A stretch of 64,000 bases of DNA, from the NCBI GenBank assembly GCA_039566865.1, contig CM076961.1:12857501-12921500 (forward strand). The letters are read 5' to 3'. A model generated the notes under the pieces. The model saw only the letters and a list, made by a program, of their open reading frames with translations. It was not told where the DNA came from and did not search any database. Shown one piece after another: positions 1 through 10,786 of this stretch (its first letter is position 1; each line of letters starts with the position of its first letter). A program made the position numbers and the translations under genes. Source of the stretch: Aurelia coerulea. Lineage: Eukaryota; Cnidaria; Scyphozoa; Semaeostomeae; Ulmaridae.

Positions 1-970
1 ATCGATCCAGAACGGGATTGATCCCAAATTGGTACGGATCGGCCTTGCGTTTACACGGGATCGATCCGCTATCCGTGCTAGTTTGGGATCGATTGCCAGA
101 GCGATCGAGTTTGGGATCGATCCCGTTAGAGCCTCGTGTAAACGGCTGGATCGATCCCAAACTGCACGGATGCAAAACGAGGCAAGCCGAAAAAGGAAAT
201 TGAGGCGTTTTCATAATGACACCTTTTGGTCACCGGGACAACAAATGGCGCGAAGTCTTTGCGCATGCCCAAGTCTTTATAAGGAATCTGGGAATCAGTG
301 ACAAGTTGCCTGGATCGATCCCGTGTAAACGAACATAGGGCTCAAATCTTTAAAAAGGTCGGTGTAAAATTTGATTTCCGTTTTCTTTGAAATAAATAGC
401 TTGGAAGGAACTTAGGGTTTTTGCTGTAAATCTGCCGTGGCAATTTATTGATATCTTGATTAGTTTCAATATGGCGGCATTTATTAAATTTGAGGCTATG
501 ACGTCATCAAATTTCTAAATCCTAAACTACAAAAGCTACAGATTTCTGCTTGCATCCATCTTGTAGACCTCCATAAACTATGGTTTTCTTGAAGGTTATG
601 TAATGTTTCCTCTATTAGTTTAGGATTTACAATGATTTAAATATTTTCAAAATTTACATGAATTTTTTCAAAAATTATCAAATTGCCGCCATTTTGAAAA
701 AAAAATGAAGATATCATAAAATTTCCACGGCAGATTTACAGCAAAGTACCATAAGTTCCTTTCAAGCAATCCAATTCAAAGACAAATATAATAGAATTTT
801 ACACCGACCTTTTTAAAGATTTGAAAGATTTGAGCCCTATGCTGTGTAAACGCAACATAATTTGGGATCGACTCCGTGTAAACACATGCAAAGTTTTGGG
901 ATCGATCCCGAACTGGATCGATCCCGTTCTGGATCGATCCAGTTTTCTCTCGTGTAAACGGGGTCTAAAA
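1..970. mobile_element. Foldback MITE, left end cut by window edge
   Basis: Long inverted repeat. Bases 332-376 (ending GGTCGGTGTAAAATT) are complementary to 797-845, and 415-450 (containing AAATCTGCCGTGGCAATT) to 715-755. The outer parts carry many copies of the palindrome GGATCGATCC and of GTGTAAACG in both orientations. The right terminus is near 968, and the matching left terminus should lie some tens of bases before base 1. There is no coding potential: the short ORFs here are shadows of the GATC-rich repeats. The clustered subterminal motifs look like transposase-binding sites. Superfamily not determined. Confidence 0.75.
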
Positions 971-1224
971 TACAATTTAGCCTTTAGGCAATCAAATAAA
1001 ACAAAGTGTTTGAAAATCTGTTTCTTGATTATGGAAATGTAAGCAATCAAACAATAATGCATCATTTTGGGACACACGGTTTGCCCAGATCAATGTTAAA
1101 TATCGACAACAGTGGACTTCTACTCTAAGAAAATGTTTCAGCCCTTTTACTCTTTCAGCGTCAAAATATTCAACGAATGAGGGTGAAGGTGAAGTGAAGG
1201 CGAAGTTGCGTTTTTTCAGCGCCA

Positions 1225-1376
1225 AGCGCTGGGATCGCAGAAATAGAGCAAACCTAATCGAGTCCGCGAACCCTTGTCATGTCGCTCAAGTGGTGGGGTC
1301 CTACCGGGTATCGAACCCACGCCGCCTGACTGTTCTAGCTGCAAAGTCAGAGGATTACACCACTGCGCCACAACAC
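1225..1376 (-). repeat. tRNA-derived SINE (tRNA-like head)
   Basis: On the minus strand about 1376-1290 looks like a tRNA gene. It has a box A-like TGGCGCAGTGGTG and a perfect box B, GGTTCGATACC, followed by an acceptor-like end finishing in ACCCCACCA. The acceptor and T stems pair imperfectly and the anticodon arm does not fold cleanly, so this is a SINE head or tRNA pseudogene rather than a working tRNA. The body probably continues toward 1225. No clear tail or target duplication was seen. Confidence 0.6.
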
Positions 1377-1404
1377 CTTCAACGAATCTCAAGACGAAGG
1401 GCAA

Positions 1405-2473
1405 TTTTTTTCATTGATTGTTCTGAAGCTACGACATGCAAAAGAAATCTGATACGCACTTTGCTGGATCGATTTGTTGAGAACAACAATTTTTTGATGT
1501 TTACTTGGATAATACGCAATTTGAACCTTTAAATTCTAATCACAACGCTCAACCAAAAGGCAAATCTAACCCTGAACCTAGCACTAACCTGTCCTCCAAT
1601 CCAGAAACTCACCATACCCCTGACTTATTACAATGTCAGCCCGAATTATTTTAGGATTTTGGTATATTTGCATAGTGAAGCTTACGGAATGGAAAGGGAG
1701 AGTCTTATTTTTGCATTTTCTGGTGCAGAGCGCACCATTCTTAGATATTTGAATTCTTTTTGGCTCTTGAATCCTCTGATCTTTAGAGAATCACATGACG
1801 TATAATTTATACGTGTTATGTTGTCTATGAGGCAATTTAAAGTGAAACCAGCAACAAAATTTGGTCGTTGCATGGTACATTCACATCAAAGGGTTCTCCG
1901 CAGAAGCTAGGGATGTTAAAATAAGAGCGAAGTGAGCGTTTTTACTTTCCGGTACCAAATGTGGATTGGAAGTAGATCTCGATAGCTTAATGTTTTACAA
2001 TAAACTGAGCAAAATGTCTCAAAATATAGCTACGAAGTTTCACGGAATGGCGATGTATGACGCTGTTTGCAATAATTCATCATTTCAAGAGGTTGGCCAC
2101 TATACAGCTTATCATCTTTTCAAATCAACTGCCATAGAAATTGCTTTGACTTTGAGATTATTACTGAGCTGCTGTGATGTACACTAGGTTTTGATAATCC
2201 AAAATCTGTAAAATTAGATATAAGATAAACGAAATAGGATGAAAAATTGAAGAATAGAGAAAGGTTGAAACGGGCACAGGTTTCATCTCCGCCCAGCATT
2301 GGTTTTGAAAGGATTTGAATTTGGAAATTAAGCTTTTTATTCAAGCTGTTTATAAACGGCAGGATAGAAAGGAAATATATATCTAGTTACGCAAATTATT
2401 AGGTAAATAATTACGTAGTTATTTGTTTTAACCACAACATCAATCAAAAATAAGATACATAAACTAATTCCTT
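1405..2473. other. Unannotated AT-rich stretch
   Basis: I see no gene, RNA or recognisable repeat. ORFs here are all under about 75 codons with no motif. Confidence 0.5.
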
Positions 2474-2690
2474 CTAGGCTTGCCGCGCGTCGCCTGCGGC
2501 GCCGCGCTGACCCGCCGTCGTATTTGTCATTCAGGTGTATGGATAGTTGAATTTAGTGCTCCGGTGACAAAGGGATAGAATATACATATACATTTTTTTC
2601 TATTTCCATAATACATCGTTCTCAAAAGAACAATGGCGAAGAGGGACATAAGTATAATTTGGGAGTATCTTTAAACACCAAACTCGTCTA
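2474..2690 (+). repeat. Left segment of long repeat, copy A
   Basis: Starts CTAGGCTTGCCGCGCG with a GC-rich block and ends at the junction with the LINE fragment, at ...AAACACCAA. It matches 11671-11885 (copy B) with scattered substitutions. Further parts of copy A lie at 8674-9130 and 10787-11410, split by the LINEs and a hAT element. Confidence 0.8.
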
Positions 2691-3930
2691 TAACCAACTT
2701 TACGAGTATCTTGTTAAGAATAACCTTATTCATCCTGGTCAATCAGGCTTCTTAAAACTCCACTCTACATTGACCTGCCTACTTAAAAACACCGATGACT
2801 GGTATAGTGGATTGGACACTGGACAGATGGTGGGTACAGTATTCATTGATCTCAAAAAGGCATTTGACACTGTCGACCATGACCTTCTCTGCAAAAAGCT
2901 AGAGCACTACGGTGTTCAGCAAAGGGAACTGTCTTGGTTTCAGTCTTATCTCTCTAACAGAAAACAGTTCTGCAGAGTGGGTGGGGTCGATTCAGAAATT
3001 GGGGAAGTGGAAGTAGGAGTACCCCAAGGGTCTTGTCTGGGGCCACTTCTTTTTTTGATCTACATCAATGATCTCCCAAGTGCTGTCCAGGGTTCAACTG
3101 TATCCATGTATGCTGATGATACTAGCCTTTGCTTAAAATCAAGGGATATTTCTCAGCTGAATGAGGCTATTAACAACGATCTTGAGCATTTAGACTCATG
3201 GCTGAAGGGCAATAAGCCTTCGCTAAATGTTGCTAAAACACAATCTATGTTAATCGCAACTAAACCGAAGCACAGAACGGTCAACAATGCTGCAGAAAAA
3301 TTGCATCTTAAAATTCGTGGTAGTGAACTGGACATTGTCAATAAGACCAAATACCTTGGTGTTCACGTTGACAATAGTCTAGATTGGAAAGAACATATTA
3401 AAGCGGTATCCACCAAAGTATCGAGAGCCACCGGATTTTTAAAACATGCAAAGAATATTCTCCCAATTGCTTCTTTGAAAACGTTGTACTGGAGTATTGT
3501 GGAGCCCCATTTTCGATACTGCTGCTCTGTATGGGGTTGTTGTGGCACAACTGATATTGATCAGCTCCAAAAGCTTCAAAACAGAGCTGCTAGAATTGTA
3601 ACGAACAGCAGCTTTGATGCTCCAAGTAGGCCACGCATCGGGAGTCTTGGTTGGAAAACCGTTTGCGAGCTTATCGACCAGGATTCTAGACTGATGGTCT
3701 ACAAGTCTATTAATGGGCTTGCTCCACAGTACATGAGCGATCTTTTCACAAGAAACTCCGCCTGCAGCTCTCGCAGCCTTCGAAATACGAAAACAGATTT
3801 GAGATTACCAAAGAAAACATCCGCAAATGGGCAGAAATGTTTCTCATATCGAGGTGCAAAACTGTGGAACAGCCTCTCAGCTGAGACTAAACAGGCACCC
3901 TCCATTAATGTGTTCAAGCAGAATATATGA
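2680..3930 (+). pseudogene. LINE reverse transcriptase, 5'-truncated (CR1/L2-like)
   Basis: A 423-codon open frame (2659-3930) whose first residues come from the flanking repeat. It encodes the RT palm and thumb of a non-LTR retrotransposon. Visible motifs are FIDLKKAFDTVDH (catalytic Asp, about residue 68), GVPQGSCLGPLLFLIYIND, and MYADDT (about residue 153). The C-terminal domain runs through YLGVHVDNSLDWKEHI and PHFRYCCSVWG. The endonuclease domain and N-terminal RT are missing, as expected for 5'-truncated insertion. The frame ends at FKQNI and is followed by a GC-rich, 3'-UTR-like stretch to about 4160. The catalytic residues are intact, so the copy is fairly young, but it cannot be autonomous. 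Confidence 0.9.
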
Positions 3931-4190
3931 TAGGCTGGGGGGCTTCTCTTGCGGTCGGGTGGCTAGCCGCGGCCCGCGGTTTCTGTGCTTGATTGCTGCT
4001 GGATCGGCGACGGAGATCTGTTTTTGGGATCTCCGTTGTCGATTTGGCGGGGTCGGGCGTGGGGACGGGGGCTGCTCTGGTTGCTGGATCGTTGGAGAGG
4101 TTTCCCAGTCTATCGGTTTTATGCTCATTTCTTTTACTTTTATTAATTAGGTTTTATGGTTTTTCATTTTCATTTTATCAATATTTATAC
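3931..4190 (+). other. Probable LINE 3' UTR
   Basis: GC-rich stretch with CGCGGCCCGCGG, then T-rich, directly after the stop of the preceding RT frame. It lies between the 3' ends of two convergent LINEs. The exact boundaries of either element are not visible. Confidence 0.4.
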
Positions 4191-4274
4191 ACGAAAAAAC
4201 CTTTCAGCGTATTTACAAATTATCTCAAAGAAAAAATTTAAAGAAAAAATTGTAAATAATTTAAATATGCTGCT

Positions 4275-7088
4275 CTACCAAGGGGTCGTGTTTGGGTTTT
4301 GTAGGTTCAAAAGATACTTTCTAAAACCTGTTTTAAAACGAGCGATTGATTCTTGTTCTCGAATGTTGTACGGGATATCATTCCAATTTTTGACACCAGA
4401 GAAGTAGAAACTTCGCTTTGCATATTCTAACCTAACTTTGGGAATTTGCAGATCTCCATGATTTCTGGTTCTATGCTCTGAAATCATGGATCTTTCAGTG
4501 AACTTATGGCGAAGATTTTCGGGACAAAGGCCATGCAGAATTTTATATGTCATGACTCCTTTGTCAAATGAGAGCAAAGACTTTACATTGAGCCATTTAC
4601 AGTTCCAACCGTCCTTATACTTGGCGTTCAGTATTAGCTTCTTTGCCCTTGTCTGTAATCGTTGCAGTTGGGATAGTTTGGTGTTGGAAAGAGTACACCA
4701 AACAATGTCGCCATAGCGAAGGTGGCTTTCAAAGAGAGCTTTGTAGACCTGGTCAAGTTTCCTTTGCGGAAGGATGTCGTTCAGCTTTCTCAGGGAGCTC
4801 AAGCCCCCTTTCAGCTTGTTTTTGATAGTTTTGTACTGCTCTTTCCAAGTAAGGCTCTCATCAATGTTGATTCCTAAATATTTTGTCTTGTCAACCCTTT
4901 TGATAACTTCATTATTGAGGACAAGATCTGGCAAATCATCACCTACCCTATTCAATTGTCGCCTATGGCTTATAACCATATATTCACTTTTGCTGGCATT
5001 CAAACTAAGTTTATTGATCCTCATCCAGTTCGATATATTTTCTAGCTCGTTTTTCAAATCTGTTAAAAGTTCATTCTGGTTTTCCGACGCGATATTCACA
5101 CATGTATCATCGGCATACATATTTGGGTTCATGCTTTCCAGACAGTTCTCAAAATCATTAATGTATAGTATGAAAAGCAAGGGTCCCAAACACGAGCCCT
5201 GCGGAATACCACACTTTATGCTGCTTGTGCTGGAGCTAGCTCCATCAAAATAACAGAACTGCTCCCTATTGGTCAGATAAGAAGTGAACCAGTCGTGGGA
5301 AATACCGTCGGCACCATACTCTCGTAGCTTTGACAATAAGATTTTATGGTCAACGGTATCGAATGCTTTTTTAAGATCAAGAAATATACTCAAGTTTATT
5401 TTACCCTCATCAGAGTTCTTGAACCATGGGTCTATAACATTCAATAGACATGTCAGTGTACTGTGCAGTTTTTGAAATGCAAATTGGTTCAAACAAAGTT
5501 TGTTTTGCTCTTTCAGATACTCCATTAATTGGTCGTGTGCAATTTTTTCTAATATCCTCGACACAACTGATAGTACTGAAATAGGCCGGTAATTGTTTAC
5601 ATCTGCTTTAGCGCCCGCCTTATAAATTGGTGTTACTCTGGCTAATTTCCAGGTATGGGGGAAAATACCCCTTTCTAAAGATGCATTGTATATTAGTGTC
5701 AGTGGTTTTGACACAAAGTCTACAGCATCTTTCAATATTTTGACGGGGATTCTGTCAGCACCAGGAGATTTGGAGTTATTCAGGGCTCTTATAGCGCGTT
5801 CTACATACCCTACGCTTACTGGCTGTAATTTAAATTTGGCACCATTGGAGTTGTTTCCAAGGTATTTAAGAGGGTCATCAGAAGGTTGACTTTTAATTTT
5901 CTCCGCTAACTTAGGTCCAACCGTCGTAAAATGTTTGTTGAAAGCTTCTGAAATTTGCGAGGATGATTTAAGTTCTGTACCTTCGAAAAAGATGTTTTGA
6001 GTAACAGTGTGATTTGAGTTCTTATGCAAAACCTTATTTATTGTTTTCCACATAGCCTTCGGATTGTTTTGCGTTTCGTCAATAAGGTTATGGTAATATT
6101 CCTGTATCCTTGTACGAAGTTGATTAGTGACTTTGTTCCGCAATTTCTTATAGTCTGACCAATAGGAAGCATCTTTCTCAGATCTCTTTTTAGCTAAATC
6201 ACGTTCCTTCATCAGGCTTTTTAATTCGGCTGTAATCCAAGGAGCATGATGGCTAGTTACCTTTCTACGCTTTAGTGGTGCATGCACCTCTAGAAGAGAC
6301 GAAATAACACTATTAAAAACGGAGGCCATGAGATCAGGGTCACCATCAGTCGGAGCAAGAATCTCGTTCCAGTCAATGGCTGACAATTCGTCTAGGAATA
6401 GCTCCTTATCGTAGTTTCTAAGGCTACGCGTTTCGACTTGTTTTACTTGCTTATCTATCAGTCGCTTTGCATTTATTTTCCTTATTGCAAAGATAAGGTA
6501 GTGATCCACCGTCCCTAGCTTTAGCACATTCGCTCTCAGAATGTAATTTGGGCGATTTGTGGCAAAGTGATCTATGAGAGTCTTGGAAGTATGGGGAGCA
6601 CCATCTTTCTGTAGAACAGCTACCCTAGTATATTCATTTATTTGCTGCTCAAATTGGAACTCGGAGTAAATTGATTTTATGCTTTTGGTGCACCTATCGT
6701 TGCGATTTTTGAGATCACAGTTAGTGTCACCGATCAAGATGATCTCTTTACCCTCTGCATCTACAGCTGAGAGTAGGTTCCTTAATGCCGCAAAACTATC
6801 CTGGTCGTTGCCCTGCGAGGGGGGTCTGTACCAACAAATGACTATGAAGCTTTTGGCACGAAGGGGGGTGATCTCTACGGCCACAATTTCCAATAGTGGA
6901 TCATCAATATCATATCTACGATTATGGCTAATGGTCGAATTTACATAGATAGCTACACCACCGCCGTTAACATCTCTATCTTTACGGTGAATTTCAAAGC
7001 CGTCTAGGTCTACCTCTGGGTCCTTAATATCTTTACTTAACCTAGTTTCATTCAAACCCAGAATGTGAAACTTGTGCTCGTTTATCAC
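4275..7088 (-). CDS. LINE ORF2: endonuclease + reverse transcriptase
   Basis: 937 codons counted from a GTG at 7088, but the frame is open back to the ORF1 stop at 7220 and the endonuclease fold already starts in those 43 extra codons (LRIAALNVVSLRK). The APE-type endonuclease covers roughly residues 1-210, with LNETRL, GGVAIYVN, IGDTNCDL and TVDHYLIFA. The reverse transcriptase covers about 430-720, with FLDLKKAFDTVDH near 569, GIPQGSCLGPLLFILYIND, and MYADDT near 656, all intact. The thumb and C-terminal region end in YLLNLQNPNTTPW. There are no internal stops. The protein nicks target DNA and copies its RNA there. No ATG precedes the endonuclease domain, so expression probably needs readthrough or a fused ORF1-ORF2. 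Confidence 0.9.
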   Translation of the reverse strand: MINEHKFHILGLNETRLSKDIKDPEVDLDGFEIHRKDRDVNGGGVAIYVNSTISHNRRYDIDDPLLEIVAVEITPLRAKSFIVICWYRPPSQGNDQDSFAALRNLLSAVDAEGKEIILIGDTNCDLKNRNDRCTKSIKSIYSEFQFEQQINEYTRVAVLQKDGAPHTSKTLIDHFATNRPNYILRANVLKLGTVDHYLIFAIRKINAKRLIDKQVKQVETRSLRNYDKELFLDELSAIDWNEILAPTDGDPDLMASVFNSVISSLLEVHAPLKRRKVTSHHAPWITAELKSLMKERDLAKKRSEKDASYWSDYKKLRNKVTNQLRTRIQEYYHNLIDETQNNPKAMWKTINKVLHKNSNHTVTQNIFFEGTELKSSSQISEAFNKHFTTVGPKLAEKIKSQPSDDPLKYLGNNSNGAKFKLQPVSVGYVERAIRALNNSKSPGADRIPVKILKDAVDFVSKPLTLIYNASLERGIFPHTWKLARVTPIYKAGAKADVNNYRPISVLSVVSRILEKIAHDQLMEYLKEQNKLCLNQFAFQKLHSTLTCLLNVIDPWFKNSDEGKINLSIFLDLKKAFDTVDHKILLSKLREYGADGISHDWFTSYLTNREQFCYFDGASSSTSSIKCGIPQGSCLGPLLFILYINDFENCLESMNPNMYADDTCVNIASENQNELLTDLKNELENISNWMRINKLSLNASKSEYMVISHRRQLNRVGDDLPDLVLNNEVIKRVDKTKYLGINIDESLTWKEQYKTIKNKLKGGLSSLRKLNDILPQRKLDQVYKALFESHLRYGDIVWCTLSNTKLSQLQRLQTRAKKLILNAKYKDGWNCKWLNVKSLLSFDKGVMTYKILHGLCPENLRHKFTERSMISEHRTRNHGDLQIPKVRLEYAKRSFYFSGVKNWNDIPYNIREQESIARFKTGFRKYLLNLQNPNTTPW

Positions 7089-7217
7089 GTGCTCAATTTC
7101 ACAATGGTGCTTACGTAATGATACAACATTAAGCGCTGCAATTCGTAAACCTCTGTTTGTCTGTTTACCTATACTACGTTGTGATTTGTTTAGATTTTTC
7201 TCTGAACCTGTGTACCC

Positions 7218-8666
7218 CTACCAATACTCTACATATTTCTTGACATTACGTGCAAATCTTTTGGCTCCTCCTTGGTTAATATGTAAACCATCATCACTAA
7301 TATTACCATATAAAATATTGTCATTATCGATAAAATCTATACCCTGTAGCATAAGTTCTTCTTTTAAAATCTTGTTCGTTTGAAATACTTTAACATTCAT
7401 ACCATTTGCTGCAGCATTACCCTTCCTTCTGAAAATAGACGAGTATGCGAGCTGAGCTTTGGAATTTTTCTGCTTGATTTTCTTGAAGGTTTTGATAACC
7501 TTTTCTGCAACTTCTTCTGGGGTGGAATCACGCAGATTATTGGTGCCTGCATGCATGATTATCACATCCGCCTCAGAATCTACGTGATTGGCTGCCTCCT
7601 CAACTTTCATTCCTGATTTTGCATTCAAGACAACTTCGTGATGGTTGTTTGACATTTTATCAGCGTCCATTCTACGAAGCTGGGAGTCACCTACCATGCA
7701 GATATGGATTGGATTGTGCGATCTTTCGTTGGGAACCGATCGGTTGGACTGCGATGTTTTATTTCGGTTATTTTCCTTCCCCCGCCGGGGCTGTTGATGG
7801 TTCTGCGTGTTTCGCTTCGGTTTGGTTCCGTTGTTTTCATTTTGTTTCGTTGTTGCAGGTCCGAAAGACACTCGATTTGATTCATTGGCATTGTTCGCAT
7901 TGTTTGTTCGATTTGTTTCGACGTTTTTACCCCCATGTACACTGTTGTTAGACGCACGGGTTGCTTGAACTTGTTTGATTGTATTTGTTTCACTTGCTTT
8001 GTTTTCCAATGAATCGATGAGGAAAGCGTCATGTCTCTTGAGAGTTGGACTAACTTGTTTACGAGCTTGAAATATTTCGAGGTCTCGTAACCTAATCTGT
8101 AATTGAAAGTTTTCCTCCATAAATTTGCGAGAATTTTCCCTTTCCAAATTCAAGATATCGTTGGTTGTTTGGAGACTTTTCGCGAGATCAGCGACCGTTT
8201 CTAAAAACCTGGTAGCCTGTGGAAAGCCTTTATCATAGGCCGTGTTCTTAATGGATTCGGGTTCCAGGGTACTCGCTGCTCGTTTCTTCGTCGTTTTATC
8301 TGTCTCCTCTCTCGATTTAAAATCATTGTTGGCGATGGGATCATTATCCAGGGAGTTATCTTCAACTAGTATGCTTTGTTTCTGTGAGCCTTTTGGAATA
8401 GCGAGGGAACATTCTATCTTACCATTCAAAATCATGTGCAGAATGTGTTGGTGCGTGGTTGATCCGGCTAGGCCGTGTTGCCGTTCAATGCCTGTCGAAA
8501 TAGGTATGAAATCTGCCCGCTTTTTCTTCGATTTCAGCCTTCTAATTTCTGCAAGGATGTTCTTTTCAAGATCTACATCTTCTAGAGTGGTTTTGTTTTC
8601 GATAAAAGCATCTGCATTGTCATTTTTCATTGCTGAAAGAATCGACACGTTTGCAGCCTCCGCCAT
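7218..8666 (-). CDS. LINE ORF1 with SGNH esterase domain
   Basis: The likely start is the ATG at 8666 (MAEAANVSIL); the frame is open a few codons further up without an ATG. About 482 residues. Order: N-terminal region with lysine-rich patches; a predicted coiled coil at about residues 160-215; a long Asn-, Lys- and Arg-rich linker suited to RNA binding; and a C-terminal SGNH hydrolase-like domain (about 320-480) with MVGDSQLRRM (catalytic Ser), HAGTNNL, and DGLHINQGG (Asp and His). ORF1 proteins of CR1/L2-clade LINEs carry such esterases and bind element RNA. No zinc knuckle is visible. The stop is TAG at 7218-7220, followed in frame by ORF2. Confidence 0.85.
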   Translation of the reverse strand: MAEAANVSILSAMKNDNADAFIENKTTLEDVDLEKNILAEIRRLKSKKKRADFIPISTGIERQHGLAGSTTHQHILHMILNGKIECSLAIPKGSQKQSILVEDNSLDNDPIANNDFKSREETDKTTKKRAASTLEPESIKNTAYDKGFPQATRFLETVADLAKSLQTTNDILNLERENSRKFMEENFQLQIRLRDLEIFQARKQVSPTLKRHDAFLIDSLENKASETNTIKQVQATRASNNSVHGGKNVETNRTNNANNANESNRVSFGPATTKQNENNGTKPKRNTQNHQQPRRGKENNRNKTSQSNRSVPNERSHNPIHICMVGDSQLRRMDADKMSNNHHEVVLNAKSGMKVEEAANHVDSEADVIIMHAGTNNLRDSTPEEVAEKVIKTFKKIKQKNSKAQLAYSSIFRRKGNAAANGMNVKVFQTNKILKEELMLQGIDFIDNDNILYGNISDDGLHINQGGAKRFARNVKKYVEYW

Positions 8667-8673
8667 GTCCGCG

Positions 8674-9130
8674 AAGCGTTTCAAATCAATGCAGTCAGTT
8701 TGTGGCGTACTCGACTCTCCAAGGGGCTCTGCTGTAGTTATTTGAAAATGTAAAGGTAGAGGGAGCCGATGCGAGAACGAACAACAGTTGCTTTGCTTAG
8801 AATTATATTCCTGCTGTGCTTTCTATTTTGCAAACTTAGTACACACCCTTTACACGGCATCTATTTTTTCCTTTTCTCGTTTCATTTTGCATTGCTCTTT
8901 CCTCTTTATAAACTGTTACCCTGAAAACATCACTGTATACTTACCGTAAAAGCTCTATTAAGCCCCCTCTTTATTAAGCCCTCCTCTCTTATAAGCCCCT
9001 CCCCTCTGAGCCAAAATTTTAAATAAGCCCCCTCTGTAATAAGCCCCCCCCCCTCTTGTATCAAGGCTTAAGGTAGCATCCTCCTGGTCATAGAACTACT
9101 ATGAATATGGGTATATAACCAAGTTGGGAT
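8674..9130. repeat. Middle segment of long repeat, copy A, with AAGCCCC tracts
   Basis: Matches 11922-12310 and 12580-12645 of copy B. At 8960-9060 it contains a run of imperfect TAAGCCCC(C)TCT units ending in poly-C. Copy B has about 270 extra bases here (12310-12575) with more of these units. Copy A ends at a hAT insertion flanked by GTTGGGAT. Confidence 0.75.
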
Positions 9131-10786
9131 CAGAAGCGCCGGGAGGGAGGGGGGCAAGGGGGGGGGGGCGGTCGCCCCCCCCAATATTCTCCACAACCAC
9201 TTTTCTAATTCGTCTAATTCCGGTGTAAAATTATTGGGGGGGGGGTAAGGCCAATGATCTTTGGCAAGTATATTGTGAGTATCGGTTTGTACAATCTTGC
9301 TGTCTTATTGCATTTTCCAACGATCTGTAGGGCACTGACTCGGAATTTTTTTTCTGGTCGCGAAGGCCCTAGACCCCCGTTCTATGTGCCCTCCGAACTT
9401 GCACATCTCAACAACATTGCTTGTGAAAGATCTAAGTCAACATCTTTTTCACAAACCAAATGAGGAGAAAGTAGTTCTGATAGGATGGGTAGTAGGGTAA
9501 GATTTTTTCGGAGAAATGCTGGAAAGTGACTGGGAGAGTCGTTCTAAGCCAATGTATAGGTTGGATTTTTGAAAAATTTCCGAGACAAACTATTACAGAA
9601 TTGTCAAGATTTCAATTTTGAGGCCAGGCAAATTGGATTGTTAGAACCGTTCTGGGACAAATTATGGTGTGTTTGCGCAAAAATTTTCCTGTGGTGGTAA
9701 TTTATAAAAGTACTGTTACCTAATTATGAAAGTTTTCAATTGGGCACTGGTAAAGATGGGATGCATTCTAAACCAAAGAATATCATCTTTTTACAAAAAT
9801 AGTTTCCTGGGGATGCTAATTTAAACAACTGTTACGAAATGATCAACGATTTTATTTCACCACCAGCTAACGTGTGATCGGTAGAAGTGTTCAAAGCCAA
9901 AGTAAAGGGCGTGTCCCAGAAAATTTTCCTGGGGGCTTTGCCCCCAGACCCCCTCATCCAGTGGCGGATTTGACGTGAGTTCCATGAGTTTGAGAACTTA
10001 GTCAAGATTTCATAGATAAATTTGTCTCTGAGAATAGAATTACGATAATTATGAAAATGAGATCCGCGATGAAAATAACAAACGATTTCAAAATCTGTTC
10101 AATTGCGCTTATATAAGGGGCTACAAACTAGGCCCCTTATATGTGTCAATAAGGCAAAATGTGGCTGGCTGAAGGAGAAACATTTGACGTAAACTTAAGC
10201 CTTATGATCATATGAAGGTCCGAAACTGGTTTGGTGGGATGCTTTCCATTTCAAAATTTATCAGTTATTAATTAGTTAAGAAAAATTTGATAGCTTTAAA
10301 GGCAATCTAAAGGTCATGGCTGCAAAAATTTCGTCGTGGGAATACCCCCGCACCCCCCTAGCTTCGCTCACCGTCGATCTCATCATGGGAACTCATTAAA
10401 AAATCGGTTCTAGATCCGCCCCTGATTGTATACTGAACTTTGAAGCTTCTGCTGGTCCCCATGCTCTCTTTTTCACCAACCATATACTTCAGATTTCTGA
10501 ATCTGAGAGAACTTGACAGCCCTTCGATAATTCCATTACAGAGTGACGCATTAGATTGGTTGCGGAAATTTTTGGAAATCCGAAGTTCGTCGTTCGGTCG
10601 CCGGTAGGACGTCATTTTCTAATTGTGGTACCCTACTTGTGATATTTCAACAGATTCATTTATCTTTATGTCAACCTATAAAAGGGGCGTTGGCTGCATT
10701 TACAGCCAAAGTAGAGGGCGTGGTCCAAGAAAATGTTTCTGGGGCTCCGCCCCACCCCCCAATAGAAAATCCTGGCGGCGCCACTG
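9131..10786. mobile_element. Non-autonomous hAT element
   Basis: Left end CAGAAGCGCCGGG and right end GGCGGCGCCACTG are inverted repeats. The flanking 8-bp duplications are GTTGGGAT (9123-9130) and GTTGAGAT (10787-10794). Copy B at about 12640 keeps the site without the element. Poly-G and poly-C runs lie just inside the ends (9150-9182, 9236-9245, 10740-10762). No transposase frame is present. A second pair of CAG(T/G)GGCGGAT-type ends at 9959 and 10424 suggests a smaller element inside, but its flanks do not match. Confidence 0.75.

Larger units (their letters stand above)
4275..8690 (-). mobile_element. Nearly intact LINE, CR1/L2-like, ORF1 + ORF2
   Basis: A minus-strand non-LTR retrotransposon with an SGNH-esterase ORF1 (7218-8666) and an endonuclease-reverse transcriptase ORF2 (4275-7217). 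Both ORFs lie in one reading frame, separated only by a TAG. The 3' UTR extends below 4275 without a recognisable tail. The 5' boundary is uncertain: sequence matching repeat copy B begins at about 8674-8682, which leaves a 5' UTR of only 10-20 bases, so the 5' end may be truncated. It inserted in copy A of the long repeat; copy B has no LINE at this place. Confidence 0.85.

Noticed and set aside
3877..4241. Several ORFs of 80-107 codons on both strands
   Set aside because: They overlap the GC-rich 3' UTR of the LINE fragment; open frames are expected there by composition and no motif is present.
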